DNA from: Pluralibacter sp. UBA7423
Lineage (GTDB): Bacteria; Pseudomonadota; Gammaproteobacteria; Enterobacterales; Enterobacteriaceae
Direction of reading: 5' to 3'
NCBI GenBank assembly: GCA_002470465.1
Contig: DKMD01000026.1
Location: 1 to 64,000 of the forward strand
DNA length: 64,000 nt
Shown here: piece by piece, positions 42,961 through 54,113 of the stretch
Layout of the letters: each line of letters begins with the position of its first letter
Numbering within the stretch: position 1 is the stretch's first letter
Translations under genes and position numbers: made by a program
The notes under the pieces: generated by a model
The model's input: the letters and a program-made list of their open reading frames with translations, nothing else
Databases searched by the model: none
Told to the model about the DNA's origin: nothing

Positions 42961-43012
42961 TGTGTAAATCTAAACAGCTACTCTGGTCATGCTCTTGGGC
43001 GCGGGAGGCATA

Positions 43013-44305
43013 ATGGGTAAACCAACCTATCCTACTGGCGTTGAAAATCACGGAGGTAATCTCCGTATCGTTTTCCATTACAAAGGCCGTCGCGTACGCG
43101 AAAGCCTTGGAGTTCCGGATACTCCAAAGAACAGAAAGATGGCCGGTGAGTTGAGAACGGCGGTTTGTTTCTCGATAAAAATGGGCAACTTCGACTACGC
43201 GTCCCAGTTCCCAAATTCATCAAATCTCCGGCATTTTGGGATTAAGAATAAAGAAATTACTGTCTCAGAAATCGCTGAAAAGTGGTTGGCACTGAAGAGT
43301 ATGGATGTATCAAACAATACCATGCGTGGTTATAAATCCGTCATCTCCAATATGGTTGAATTGATCGGGCCAAGAAAGATGATTTCAGCAGTAAGTCAGG
43401 AGGACTTGCTGTTCCTGAGGAGGGAGTTGCTTACTGGCCCTCACATGTTAATGGGTGGGCAGAAACAGCCAAAAACAGGACGGAAGGCGACAACGGTGAA
43501 TGGTTACATGGTCGTTACCGGAGGGATGTTTCAGTTCGCTGCGGATAATGGGTATGTTCAAAAGAACCCCTTTGACGGGATTTCTCTTCTGAAGAAATCA
43601 AAAGCGGATCCGGACCCGCTGGAACGTGACGAATTTTCAAGACTGATTGGAGCAGCATTGCACCCACAGTTTCGAAATTTATGGTCACTCGCCGTCTACA
43701 CAGGAATGCGGCACGGTGAATTGTGTGCTCTCGCCTGGGAAGATATAGATTTAAAAACCGGGACTATCATTGTTAAGAGAACATACACGCGGGCCAAGGA
43801 ATTCACACTACCAAAAACTGACGCTGGAACTGACAGGATCATCCATCTCGTTCAGCCAGCGATTGAAACACTGAAAGCCCAAGCTCAACTAACCAGGGTA
43901 AACAGGCAAAGGCAGATCGTAGTGAAACTACGGGAGTACGGCCGGACAAGCATTCATCCGTGCACTTTCGTCTTCAATCCTGAGCTCACCAGAAGAGGAA
44001 GACCTGGCGCAAATCATTATTCCGTGCCTTCTCTTCATTCATCATGGGAAAACATGACCAGACGAGCGGGATTAAGATACAGGAATGCATACCAGTCCCG
44101 ACACACGTATGCATGTTGGTCATTGGCTGCCGGAGCTAACCCGACCTTCATAGCCAACCAGATGGGACACAGAAACGCCCAGATGGTTTACATGGTGTAT
44201 GGCGCCTGGATGAGCGAGAACAATGCTGACCAATTGGGCATTTTGAATCTGAAAATGAATGCGAATGCCCCATTGGTGCCCCATGCAGTTAGTGGGAACA
44301 AATAA
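43013..44305 (+). CDS. int: Prophage tyrosine integrase
   Basis: A 430-residue site-specific recombinase. The N-terminal arm-binding domain (KPTYPTGVENHGGNLRIVFHYKGRRVRESLG), the core-binding domain and the catalytic domain with arginine in TGMRHGELCALAWEDI (about 245), histidine-box SRHTYACW and tyrosine in VYMVYGAW are all present. Start ATG 43013 follows GGGAGG. It ends 41 bases before ydbK and should act on an attachment site there. Confidence 0.95.
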   Translation: MGKPTYPTGVENHGGNLRIVFHYKGRRVRESLGVPDTPKNRKMAGELRTAVCFSIKMGNFDYASQFPNSSNLRHFGIKNKEITVSEIAEKWLALKSMDVSNNTMRGYKSVISNMVELIGPRKMISAVSQEDLLFLRRELLTGPHMLMGGQKQPKTGRKATTVNGYMVVTGGMFQFAADNGYVQKNPFDGISLLKKSKADPDPLERDEFSRLIGAALHPQFRNLWSLAVYTGMRHGELCALAWEDIDLKTGTIIVKRTYTRAKEFTLPKTDAGTDRIIHLVQPAIETLKAQAQLTRVNRQRQIVVKLREYGRTSIHPCTFVFNPELTRRGRPGANHYSVPSLHSSWENMTRRAGLRYRNAYQSRHTYACWSLAAGANPTFIANQMGHRNAQMVYMVYGAWMSENNADQLGILNLKMNANAPLVPHAVSGNK

Positions 44306-44346
44306 TAACTTTATAAATCTTTAACTTAAGTAGTGAGAGCAACCAT

Positions 44347-47871
<3,525 letters not shown>

Positions 47872-47896
47872 TTCCGTAAGCTGGTTCAGAAATAAC

Positions 47897-47928
47897 TAAA
47901 AAAAGCCCGGACAGATGCCCGGGCTTTT
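47897..47928 (+). terminator. ydbK terminator
   Basis: AAAAAGCCCGG-acagatg-CCCGGGCTTTT is an intrinsic terminator shortly after the ydbK stop. Confidence 0.85.
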
Positions 47929-48059
47929 CATTTCTGTTGAGAGAAAACGGAGATTTATTAACAGTACGCGGCGCCAGAAAAATGATATTCGTGGCAAATC
48001 AGGTATATTATGGTGTGGTTTTAGAACGGGATTACCCGTTCTGATTCTGCTTTGTATGG

Positions 48060-48085
48060 TGATGAAAACCCGCCCGCTCAGGCGG
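48060..48085 (-). terminator. Terminator at end of membrane-protein gene
   Basis: Minus-strand CCGCC-tgagc-GGGCGGGTTTTC overlaps the stop codon of the following membrane-protein gene. Confidence 0.5.
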
Positions 48086-48689
48086 CTTTTTTTATGCTCA
48101 CAGCGCGCACGTAACAGGCGTACCCCGCAGAGGCCGCCAGGCACAGCATGTAGCCGAACATTTCGCTGCCTTCCTCTACTGCGTTTTTTACAACTCTGGC
48201 GTAGCCATCCTGCAATACTGCGCTCCACAGAACGTTCATGCCAAAAAGCCTTGAGAAGACCAGAATGGCGATTAACCCACTGATCATCACGCCATAATAA
48301 GGCGTACGGGTATACATATTTAATTCACGCAACGTTTCTGGCCATTTTTTCAACGGATACCACAGTGCGATGAAAGCTGCACCAAGAGCAAACCACACCC
48401 AGCTGCCATGAGCGATAACATCAAAGACAGCATCAAGTTCACGAATTAACATCGTCAGAAAGAAACCACCGACCAGAATGTTACAAAGCCGGAAAGCGTT
48501 AAAACGTTTTGCCAGAACAAAATGAATCATCACAATCGCAAGAAGGGTTATTTCCTGCACAACTTCGGTCGCTGAAACTTCGGATAAGTCGTCATGCCAG
48601 ACGGACATATCGAGCCATAAACAGAGCAGCGTGATCAGCGAGCCGCACGATACAACAAGAAAAAACAGCATGCTTTTTAATAAGGACAT
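48078..48689 (-). CDS. Inner-membrane protein, unknown
   Basis: A 203-residue protein with about five transmembrane segments (for example MLFFLVVSCGSLITLLCLWL, ITLLAIVMIHFVLAKRF, SWVWFALGAAFIALWYPL, YYGVMISGLIAILVFSRLF). I do not recognise the family. Start 48689 (MSLLKSMLF) is chosen because TAAGGA-type spacing and the hydrophobic start fit; the longer frame adds an unlikely tail. Lone gene, convergent with ydbK. Confidence 0.8.
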   Translation of the reverse strand: MSLLKSMLFFLVVSCGSLITLLCLWLDMSVWHDDLSEVSATEVVQEITLLAIVMIHFVLAKRFNAFRLCNILVGGFFLTMLIRELDAVFDVIAHGSWVWFALGAAFIALWYPLKKWPETLRELNMYTRTPYYGVMISGLIAILVFSRLFGMNVLWSAVLQDGYARVVKNAVEEGSEMFGYMLCLAASAGYACYVRAVSIKKAA

Positions 48690-48932
48690 CAGATTCTCTT
48701 CATTCGGACAAATGCAAAGGATACCGTGATGGCTCAATCCTTTTTTTCACTTCGTGCTTCTTATTTACGTATTTTAACCTTTTGAGCGATACAGACAGCG
48801 TATTCCCTACGTCATCTGTCCGTTGTCCTGCGTCATTCATACCATAAATACGGAAGTCTAATTTTTATGCCATCCGTTTTTCTTCCGGTTTTCATCAACC
48901 ACAATGATTTCATCACCACAGGAGATGAAATC

Positions 48933-49097
48933 ATGAACAACGTCCACAGCTGGTTACGTAACCTGAAAAGCCATTGGCTGAAAGAGCCGAAAGATATGCC
49001 ACACCTGGGACCGTTTTACCTGACGCCAGCCGAGCGCTATGCGCTACTGAAGGAACTGCTGATGCCGCTCAGCGAAAGCCAAAAACCCGGCAAGTAA
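48933..49097 (+). CDS. Small protein, 54 residues
   Basis: MNNVHSWLRNLKSHWLKEPK... is a short soluble protein not recognised. GGAG (48921-48924) lies eight bases before ATG 48933, better than for the longer frame from 48867. Lies ahead of ttcA in the same direction; 169 bases separate them. Confidence 0.65.
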   Translation: MNNVHSWLRNLKSHWLKEPKDMPHLGPFYLTPAERYALLKELLMPLSESQKPGK

Positions 49098-49266
49098 ATG
49101 CGCGGCGACAGAAATCACGCTGGCTTTCGGCGCTGTAATCCGTACCATACACGCCAGACTATCGACAGGACAGCCGTAGAGTGATGCTACACTCCCTATG
49201 AACCCTGATGTTCGTCAGTGCTCCTGACGCAGGCTGTCCTTTACCTTCGACCAGAGCCATCATTAC

Positions 49267-50202
49267 ATGTCGCAAAATCAAGAAGTTAGTAAGAAAGAAA
49301 TTTATAACCTGAACAAATTGCAAAAGCGTCTGCGTCGTAACGTGGGCGAAGCCATTGCCGATTTCAATATGATTGAAGAAGGCGATCGCATTATGGTCTG
49401 CCTGTCCGGCGGCAAAGACAGCTACACCATGCTGGAAATTCTGCGCAACCTGCAGCAGAGCGCACCGGTGAATTTCAGCCTGGTGGCGGTTAACCTCGAC
49501 CAGAAACAGCCAGGGTTCCCTGAGCATATTCTGCCGGCTTATCTCGACACGCTTGGCGTTGAGTACAAAATCGTTGAAGAGAACACCTACGGCATCGTAA
49601 AAGAGAAGATCCCTGAAGGGAAAACCACCTGTTCCCTGTGCTCTCGCCTGCGTCGCGGTATTCTCTACCGCACTGCCACTGAGCTTGGCGCGACAAAAAT
49701 TGCGCTGGGCCATCACCGCGACGACATCCTGCAAACCCTGTTCCTGAATATGTTCTACGGCGGGAAAATGAAGGGTATGCCGCCGAAGCTGATGAGCGAT
49801 GACGGGAAGCACATCGTGATTCGCCCTCTGGCCTACTGCCGTGAGAAAGATATTGAACGCTTTGCCGAAGCAAAAGCCTATCCGATCATTCCATGCAACC
49901 TGTGCGGTTCGCAGCCAAACCTGCAGCGTCAGGTGATTGGCGACATGCTGCGCGACTGGGATAAGCGCTATCCGGGGCGTATCGAAACTATGTTCAGCGC
50001 GATGCAGAACGTGGTGCCTTCTCACCTGTGCGATACCGAAATGTTCGATTTCAAGGGCCTGACGCACGGTGCAGAAGTGGTAGACGGTGGCGATCTGGCC
50101 TTCGATCGCGAAGAGATCCCACTACAGCCTGCAGGCTGGCAGCCAGAAGATGACGAGTCCGACGTGCTTGCCAACCGACTCGACATCGTCGAAATCAAAT
50201 AA
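49267..50202 (+). CDS. ttcA: TtcA, tRNA 2-thiocytidine synthase
   Basis: A 311-residue PP-loop ATPase that thiolates C32 of some tRNAs. The PP-loop SGGKDS is at about residues 47-52, and cysteines for the 4Fe-4S cluster and activity are in [12 protein letters not shown] (about 122-125) and CNLCGSQP (about 213). Collinear with E. coli. A terminator follows. Confidence 0.97.
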   Translation: MSQNQEVSKKEIYNLNKLQKRLRRNVGEAIADFNMIEEGDRIMVCLSGGKDSYTMLEILRNLQQSAPVNFSLVAVNLDQKQPGFPEHILPAYLDTLGVEYKIVEENTYGIVKEKIPEGKTTCSLCSRLRRGILYRTATELGATKIALGHHRDDILQTLFLNMFYGGKMKGMPPKLMSDDGKHIVIRPLAYCREKDIERFAEAKAYPIIPCNLCGSQPNLQRQVIGDMLRDWDKRYPGRIETMFSAMQNVVPSHLCDTEMFDFKGLTHGAEVVDGGDLAFDREEIPLQPAGWQPEDDESDVLANRLDIVEIK

Positions 50203-50220
50203 GCCACTGAATCCCGCTTA

Positions 50221-50247
50221 AAGCCCTCGCCTGAGGGCTTTTTTGTG
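50221..50247 (+). terminator. ttcA terminator
   Basis: AAGCCCTCGC-CTGAGGGCTTTTTT forms a stem with a strong T-tract 18 bases after the ttcA stop. Confidence 0.85.
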
Positions 50248-50255
50248 CCTGCCGC

Positions 50256-50393
50256 TCAGTAATGCGGCGGCGGATCGATAATCGGATGCGGATCGGGATC
50301 AAGCGGTGGCTCAGGTATGGGCTGAGGACGAGGGTTCGGGTCCGGTACGGGAACAGGATCGGTGGGTGTCGGATCGCTGAGTCGCCAGTTCAT
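50256..50393 (-). CDS. Proline-rich small protein (PDP repeats)
   Basis: A 45-codon minus-strand gene from ATG 50393 to TGA 50256-50258, with a perfect AGGAGG ribosome site (CCAGGAGGTCATTATG). After MNWRLSD the product is almost only proline, aspartate and hydrophobic residues in PDP/PTP/PEP/PDPHP patterns. Such a rod-like peptide suggests a periplasmic or adaptor role, but there is no signal peptide. Not recognised. It is too short for most ORF cut-offs. Confidence 0.7.
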   Translation of the reverse strand: MNWRLSDPTPTDPVPVPDPNPRPQPIPEPPLDPDPHPIIDPPPHY

Positions 50394-50558
50394 AATGACC
50401 TCCTGGACGTTGAACATCCCTTAAGGGTAGAAGGTCTGGCGCGAGAGGCAAAAAAGGTTATCGCAATTTGGGCTGCCAGATAGCGGCTAAACCTTACCCG
50501 GCCTTCGGTGTGGGCCGAATTGTAGGCCAGGCAAGCATAGCGGCGCCGGTCAAAAGGC

Positions 50559-50680
50559 AAAAAAAAGCCGACTTATCTAAGTCGGCGTCGTACGAATCAA
50601 TTGTGCTATGCAGTAATTCAAAAAAGGAAGTAAGACAATATGGAGCGCAACGCCCATCGCTTGACGTTGCATTCACCTGC
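50559..50680 (-). ncRNA. fnrS: FnrS, anaerobically induced Hfq-binding small RNA
   Basis: The minus strand from 50680 begins GCAGGTGAATGCAACGTCAA and runs 122 bases to a terminator (gccgac/gtcggc plus eight T's at 50559-50566). It agrees with E. coli fnrS almost base for base and has the same length. FnrS is induced by FNR without oxygen and represses genes of aerobic life such as sodB. An FNR box lies at the right distance upstream. Confidence 0.95.
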
Positions 50681-50715
50681 GGGAAAGATATTGCCCTGAA
50701 TGGGTAGTCCGTTTA

Positions 50716-50729
50716 TTGACTTCGCTCAA
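50716..50729 (-). promoter_or_regulatory. FNR box of fnrS
   Basis: TTGAGCGAAGTCAA on the minus strand matches TTGAT-N4-ATCAA with one change in each half. Its centre is 42.5 bases upstream of the fnrS start, the class II activator position. Confidence 0.85.
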
Positions 50730-50774
50730 ATTAAACCGCGTTTTCGGCGCATTACCGGTCATAAAACTGATTTC

Positions 50775-51758
50775 TTACAACCATTTACTTCGATGTAACC
50801 ACCAGGTAACACCGCCGATCAGCACCACTAAGCCAATGCAAAACAATGAAAAACCAAACTGCCAGCCGCCGCCGGGAATACCGCCTAAGTTGACGCCAAA
50901 CAGGCCCGTCAGGAACGTGCTCGGCAAAAAGACCATCGCCATCAGCGACATGGTGTAGGTTCTGCGGGCCAGAGACTCCTGCATGACCTGCGCAATTTCA
51001 TCGGCCATCACGCCGGTACGGGCGATACAGGCGTCAATCTCATCCAGTCCTCGCCCCAGCCTGTCGGCAATATCCTGCATCCTCCGGCGATGATCGTCGC
51101 TCATCCAGGGAAAACGCTCGCTGGACAGCCGCGCGTACACATCACGCTGCGGCGCCATATAGCGGCGCATGACGATCAGCTGTTTGCGAAGCAGTGCCAG
51201 GAAACCGCGGGGTGGCACCTGCTGATCCAGCAGATTGTCTTCGAGATCGATAATCTTATCGTGCAGCTCCTCAATAAACTCACTGGCGTGATCGGTCAAC
51301 GCATCACAAACGTCCACCAGCCACCCGCCGCAGTCCGTCGGGCCTGTACCCTCTTCCAGATCTTTTACCACATCATCGAGCGCCAGCACTTTGCGCTGTC
51401 GGGTCGACACAATCAGGCGCTCGTCCATGTACAGCCGCATTGCGACCAACTGATCCGGACGTTCATCGGTGCTGCCGTTGATACAACGCAGGGTAATTAA
51501 CGTTCCTTCCCCAACTCGTGTGACGCGTGGGCGCAAACTGTCGCCCGCCAGCGCATCGCGCACGCTGTTTGGCAGCAGCGGCGTGGTCTCCAGCCATTGT
51601 GCGCTTTCAGGGTGGGTATAGTTGAGATGCAGCCAGCAGGGGTTGTCTTTATTGATAACCCGCTCATCCGTCATCGGGATGACGCCGCCCTTTCCGTCCA
51701 GCATCCAGGCAAACACCGCGTCAGGTACGTTCACTTCAGCTCCCTTAATGGCTTCCAC
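50775..51758 (-). CDS. zntB: ZntB, zinc transporter of the CorA family
   Basis: A 327-residue transporter with a large cytosolic N-terminus and two C-terminal transmembrane helices (about 268-288 and 300-322). The signature loop reads [13 protein letters not shown], the ZntB variant of CorA's GMN. Collinear with E. coli. fnrS lies between it and ttcA, as in related genomes. Confidence 0.96.
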   Translation of the reverse strand: MEAIKGAEVNVPDAVFAWMLDGKGGVIPMTDERVINKDNPCWLHLNYTHPESAQWLETTPLLPNSVRDALAGDSLRPRVTRVGEGTLITLRCINGSTDERPDQLVAMRLYMDERLIVSTRQRKVLALDDVVKDLEEGTGPTDCGGWLVDVCDALTDHASEFIEELHDKIIDLEDNLLDQQVPPRGFLALLRKQLIVMRRYMAPQRDVYARLSSERFPWMSDDHRRRMQDIADRLGRGLDEIDACIARTGVMADEIAQVMQESLARRTYTMSLMAMVFLPSTFLTGLFGVNLGGIPGGGWQFGFSLFCIGLVVLIGGVTWWLHRSKWL

Positions 51759-51933
51759 AGCGCCTCCACTTATCGGGTCTTATGCAATGAAGTCTAGCCC
51801 GGCGAACGTAATTAACAATATGCACGCCCTCCATCGCACTGAATTTATTCATGAAAGCAGAATTATCTGGCAGGCACAAACCGTATGCAATCGTCAAATC
51901 GTGAATAAGGATAATTTCGGCATCCGGATATAA

Positions 51934-51968
51934 TAAAACGGGCCCGCAGAATGCAGGCCCGTTTTATC
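51934..51968. terminator. Bidirectional terminator before chemoreceptor gene
   Basis: AAAACGGGCC-cgcagaatgca-GGCCCGTTTT is a strong symmetrical hairpin between zntB's upstream region and the 3' end of the chemoreceptor-like gene. Confidence 0.8.
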
Positions 51969-51982
51969 GCTCCAGGAGAGAA

Positions 51983-53164
51983 TTAAAAAGAGTGCCAGTA
52001 ATTTTGCTCACCACCGGAAACCGCTACCGCTGCTGGCTTTGAAGGCGTGGGTACCACAGCCTGTGCGGGTGCCTCATTTCCCAGGCGGAAATTACGCGTT
52101 CTGGTTTGTAATTCCACCACCTGATGTTTAAGCACATCAGACGAACCGGCCAGCTCCTCCACCACGGCGACGTTACTTTGCGTGACTTTCTCAAGCTCTG
52201 AAAGCGCCAGGGTTATCTGTTCGATGCCTTTTTCCTGCTGCAGCGTGGAACAAGAGATCTGCTCCATCAGACTGCTCAGCAGGCCCGATCCTGAGACAAT
52301 CTCCTGCATATTTTTCTCCGCCTCGGCAACAATATTCGCCCCCTGAGTCACATTATCGCTGGTGACGCTAATCAGGGTTTTGATATTTTTCGCCGCTTCG
52401 GCGCTACGATGAGCAAGATTACGCACCTCGCCTGCCACCACCGAGAACCCTTTCCCGTGATCGCCTGCCCTTGCCGCTTCAACCGCCGCGTTCAGCGCCA
52501 GGATATTGGTCTGGAAGGCAATGCCGTCGATCATAGTGATAATCTCGGTCATCTGGCGGGCGCAGTCGGTAATGGACTGCATGTTGGTTGCCACATCGCC
52601 CATCAGCTCGCCTCCTTTCCGGGCACAGAGCGTGGCTTCTCCCGCACGGCCGCTGGCAAGACGAGTATTCTCAGCATTATTTTTGGTGCTGGCAGCAATC
52701 TCTTCCATGCTGGAGGCCGTCTGCATTAGCGTGGCCGACTGCTGCTCCGTCTTCACCGACAGTTCCGCGCTGCGATTCGCCAGCTGTTCGGAAAGCGTCA
52801 TTGCCGTTTGCGACGATGAGCGAATTTCCGATACCAGCGTGGAAATATTGCTCGACAAACTATTAATACCGGGAATTAAACGCCCTGCACAGTTATTACC
52901 AAATTCAGGGATATGCACTGAAATATTTCCGGAGACCACGTCATCAATGCTGCGCTTAACCGCATTAATGGGCGTCACCAGATATTTTGTCATATATAAC
53001 CATAATAAGGAGAGCGCTAGCAGCCAGCTGATATTAAGCATAATCAGGACGGCAGTATTGGCGGAAAATATCACTGCTAAAATATCGACAATAAAGACAA
53101 CCACCAGTAAAAACATCAATATGAAAGTTCTGACACTCATATTTCTTAGCATAATCAGGCTCAC
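51983..53164 (-). CDS. Methyl-accepting chemotaxis-like protein without periplasmic sensor
   Basis: A 393-residue receptor. Two transmembrane segments (about 10-32 and 36-58) are almost adjacent, so no periplasmic ligand domain exists; then a HAMP linker and a complete signalling hairpin with the MDGIAFQTNILALNAAVEAARAGDHGKGFSVVAGEVRNLA tip. The last residues YWHSF resemble the NWETF anchor for CheR/CheB with the same W and F spacing. It should sense something in the membrane or cytosol. Gene is alone. E. coli has no such gene here. Confidence 0.88.
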   Translation of the reverse strand: MSLIMLRNMSVRTFILMFLLVVVFIVDILAVIFSANTAVLIMLNISWLLALSLLWLYMTKYLVTPINAVKRSIDDVVSGNISVHIPEFGNNCAGRLIPGINSLSSNISTLVSEIRSSSQTAMTLSEQLANRSAELSVKTEQQSATLMQTASSMEEIAASTKNNAENTRLASGRAGEATLCARKGGELMGDVATNMQSITDCARQMTEIITMIDGIAFQTNILALNAAVEAARAGDHGKGFSVVAGEVRNLAHRSAEAAKNIKTLISVTSDNVTQGANIVAEAEKNMQEIVSGSGLLSSLMEQISCSTLQQEKGIEQITLALSELEKVTQSNVAVVEELAGSSDVLKHQVVELQTRTRNFRLGNEAPAQAVVPTPSKPAAVAVSGGEQNYWHSF

Positions 53165-53482
53165 AGAGATCCTCGGAGGGGTGATCTGGTTATAGCAGCT
53201 GGCCTGGCTATTTCAATCCAATCACCATGAGAAATTGATATTCACGGTTAAACACGGTGAGTTTGAGTTTAGAACTTTATTTATCCGACAATTCGCCGAG
53301 CTGGCAGTTATTCACACCAAAAAATACCCTTTTATTGCCTAATAGCAACAGATTATCTCACAGCAAAGCAGTAATGCCAGACTTCATTTTATTGGTGCTA
53401 TAAGATGCTTAAGCAATACTTAAGTCGATGAGGGTGTTTTGTGCGACAGGTTTCAGCGTGTCGATAAAAATGTGATGCACAA
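53165..53482. other. Gap upstream of chemoreceptor gene
   Basis: Sequence with promoter-like A+T content but no gene; the remnants of c-di-GMP genes begin at its right side. Confidence 0.4.
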
Positions 53483-53629
53483 GACCAATCAAAAGAAAAT
53501 TTGCAAGGATTCCTCTTTGCCAGGGCGCTCCCCGCAAAGGAGATCCCGCAATTATTAGCCCAGATTGAAAACGCAAAGCATACTCCGGCAACGGCGTTAC
53601 ACACGACCGCGCAAAAAAAGCAGGCGTGA
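53483..53629 (+). pseudogene. C-terminal fragment of an EAL-domain phosphodiesterase gene
   Basis: The plus strand gives ENLQGFLFARALPAKEIPQLL and then a tail to TGA 53627-53629. GFLFARALP is the characteristic final helix and loop of EAL cyclic-di-GMP phosphodiesterases. A stop lies just upstream and the rest of the domain is missing. Confidence 0.65.
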
Positions 53630-53634
53630 ACAGA

Positions 53635-53733
53635 CACCAGTCAGGAGAAACCATTAATGAAATATTCAAACGCGTAGACAAGGCGCTGTATCAGGCCAAA
53701 GATGACGGACGAAACCGGGTGCTTGCCGCATAA
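53635..53733 (+). pseudogene. C-terminal fragment of a GGDEF diguanylate cyclase gene
   Basis: Plus strand HQSGETINEIFKRVDKALYQ and AKDDGRNRV to TAA 53731-53733 is the standard last 30 residues of a GGDEF domain. It is in a different frame from the EAL piece before it. In E. coli a diguanylate cyclase gene (dgcM, ydaM) lies near zntB, so this may be its last trace. A terminator follows. Confidence 0.75.
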
Positions 53734-53738
53734 AACAC

Positions 53739-53763
53739 AAAAACCGCCCGCAGGCGGTTTTAT
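53739..53763 (+). terminator. Terminator after GGDEF fragment
   Basis: AAACCGCC-cgca-GGCGGTTTT hairpin placed just after the fragment's stop codon; still intact though the gene is not. Confidence 0.8.
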
Positions 53764-53775
53764 GCTCAGAGGACG

Positions 53776-53988
53776 TTAGTGGTGCTTATACTCCCCGGCG
53801 CTGTGCTGAGGACCAATACGCCCGGCCTCCACCAGAATTTCCTCTATTAACTCTTCAAGGCACTCTTTGCCGTGCTTGTCGCAAACCAGATGCACCTGCC
53901 GGAAAATTTCCTCGGCTTGCATCCCGTCACAGAGCGCGGATTTCAACATCAGAGTAGCCCATCGTTTAGCTTCTGAATGCGTCAACAT
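53776..53988 (-). CDS. Small protein, 70 residues, unknown
   Basis: A short helical protein (MLTHSEAKRWATLMLKSALCDGMQ..., EECLEELIEEILVEAG) with two cysteines and a histidine-rich end. Not recognised. Strong AGGAGGGG site before ATG 53988. It lies between the decayed c-di-GMP genes and mppA. Confidence 0.7.
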   Translation of the reverse strand: MLTHSEAKRWATLMLKSALCDGMQAEEIFRQVHLVCDKHGKECLEELIEEILVEAGRIGPQHSAGEYKHH

Positions 53989-54067
53989 ATCCCCTCCTGA
54001 TAAAGGATATCAACTAAGCTTAGCCCGCAAATACGACCTTATCCACATTTATGGCGTGGTCTTAGCC

Positions 54068-54100
54068 ATAAAAAAACCCGGCATGCGAGGCCAGGTTTTT
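54068..54100. terminator. Terminator after mppA
   Basis: AAAAAACCCGGC-atgcga-GGCCAGGTTTTT is a bidirectional-looking hairpin past the mppA stop. Confidence 0.7.
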
Positions 54101-54113
54101 ACTGCGGGAACGA

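Larger units (their letters stand above)
33239..44346. mobile_element. Prophage remnant next to ydbK
   Basis: From the right end: integrase, excisionase, small early genes, then a deletion joint to protein J, tail spike, acyltransferase, dinI and umuDC. Heads, packaging, lysis and replication genes are all missing, so it cannot make particles. The integrase end lies 41 bases from the ydbK start, putting the right attachment site there. I could not find a matching direct repeat at the left. Confidence 0.8.

Noticed and set aside
44306..44346. Attachment-site direct repeat between 44306-44346 and the left prophage edge
   Set aside because: I compared the region by eye with 30239-30300 and 33240-33300 and found no convincing common core.
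53398..53681. Minus-strand frames of 79-90 codons
   Set aside because: They are antisense to the EAL and GGDEF fragments, whose plus-strand reading gives recognisable domain ends.
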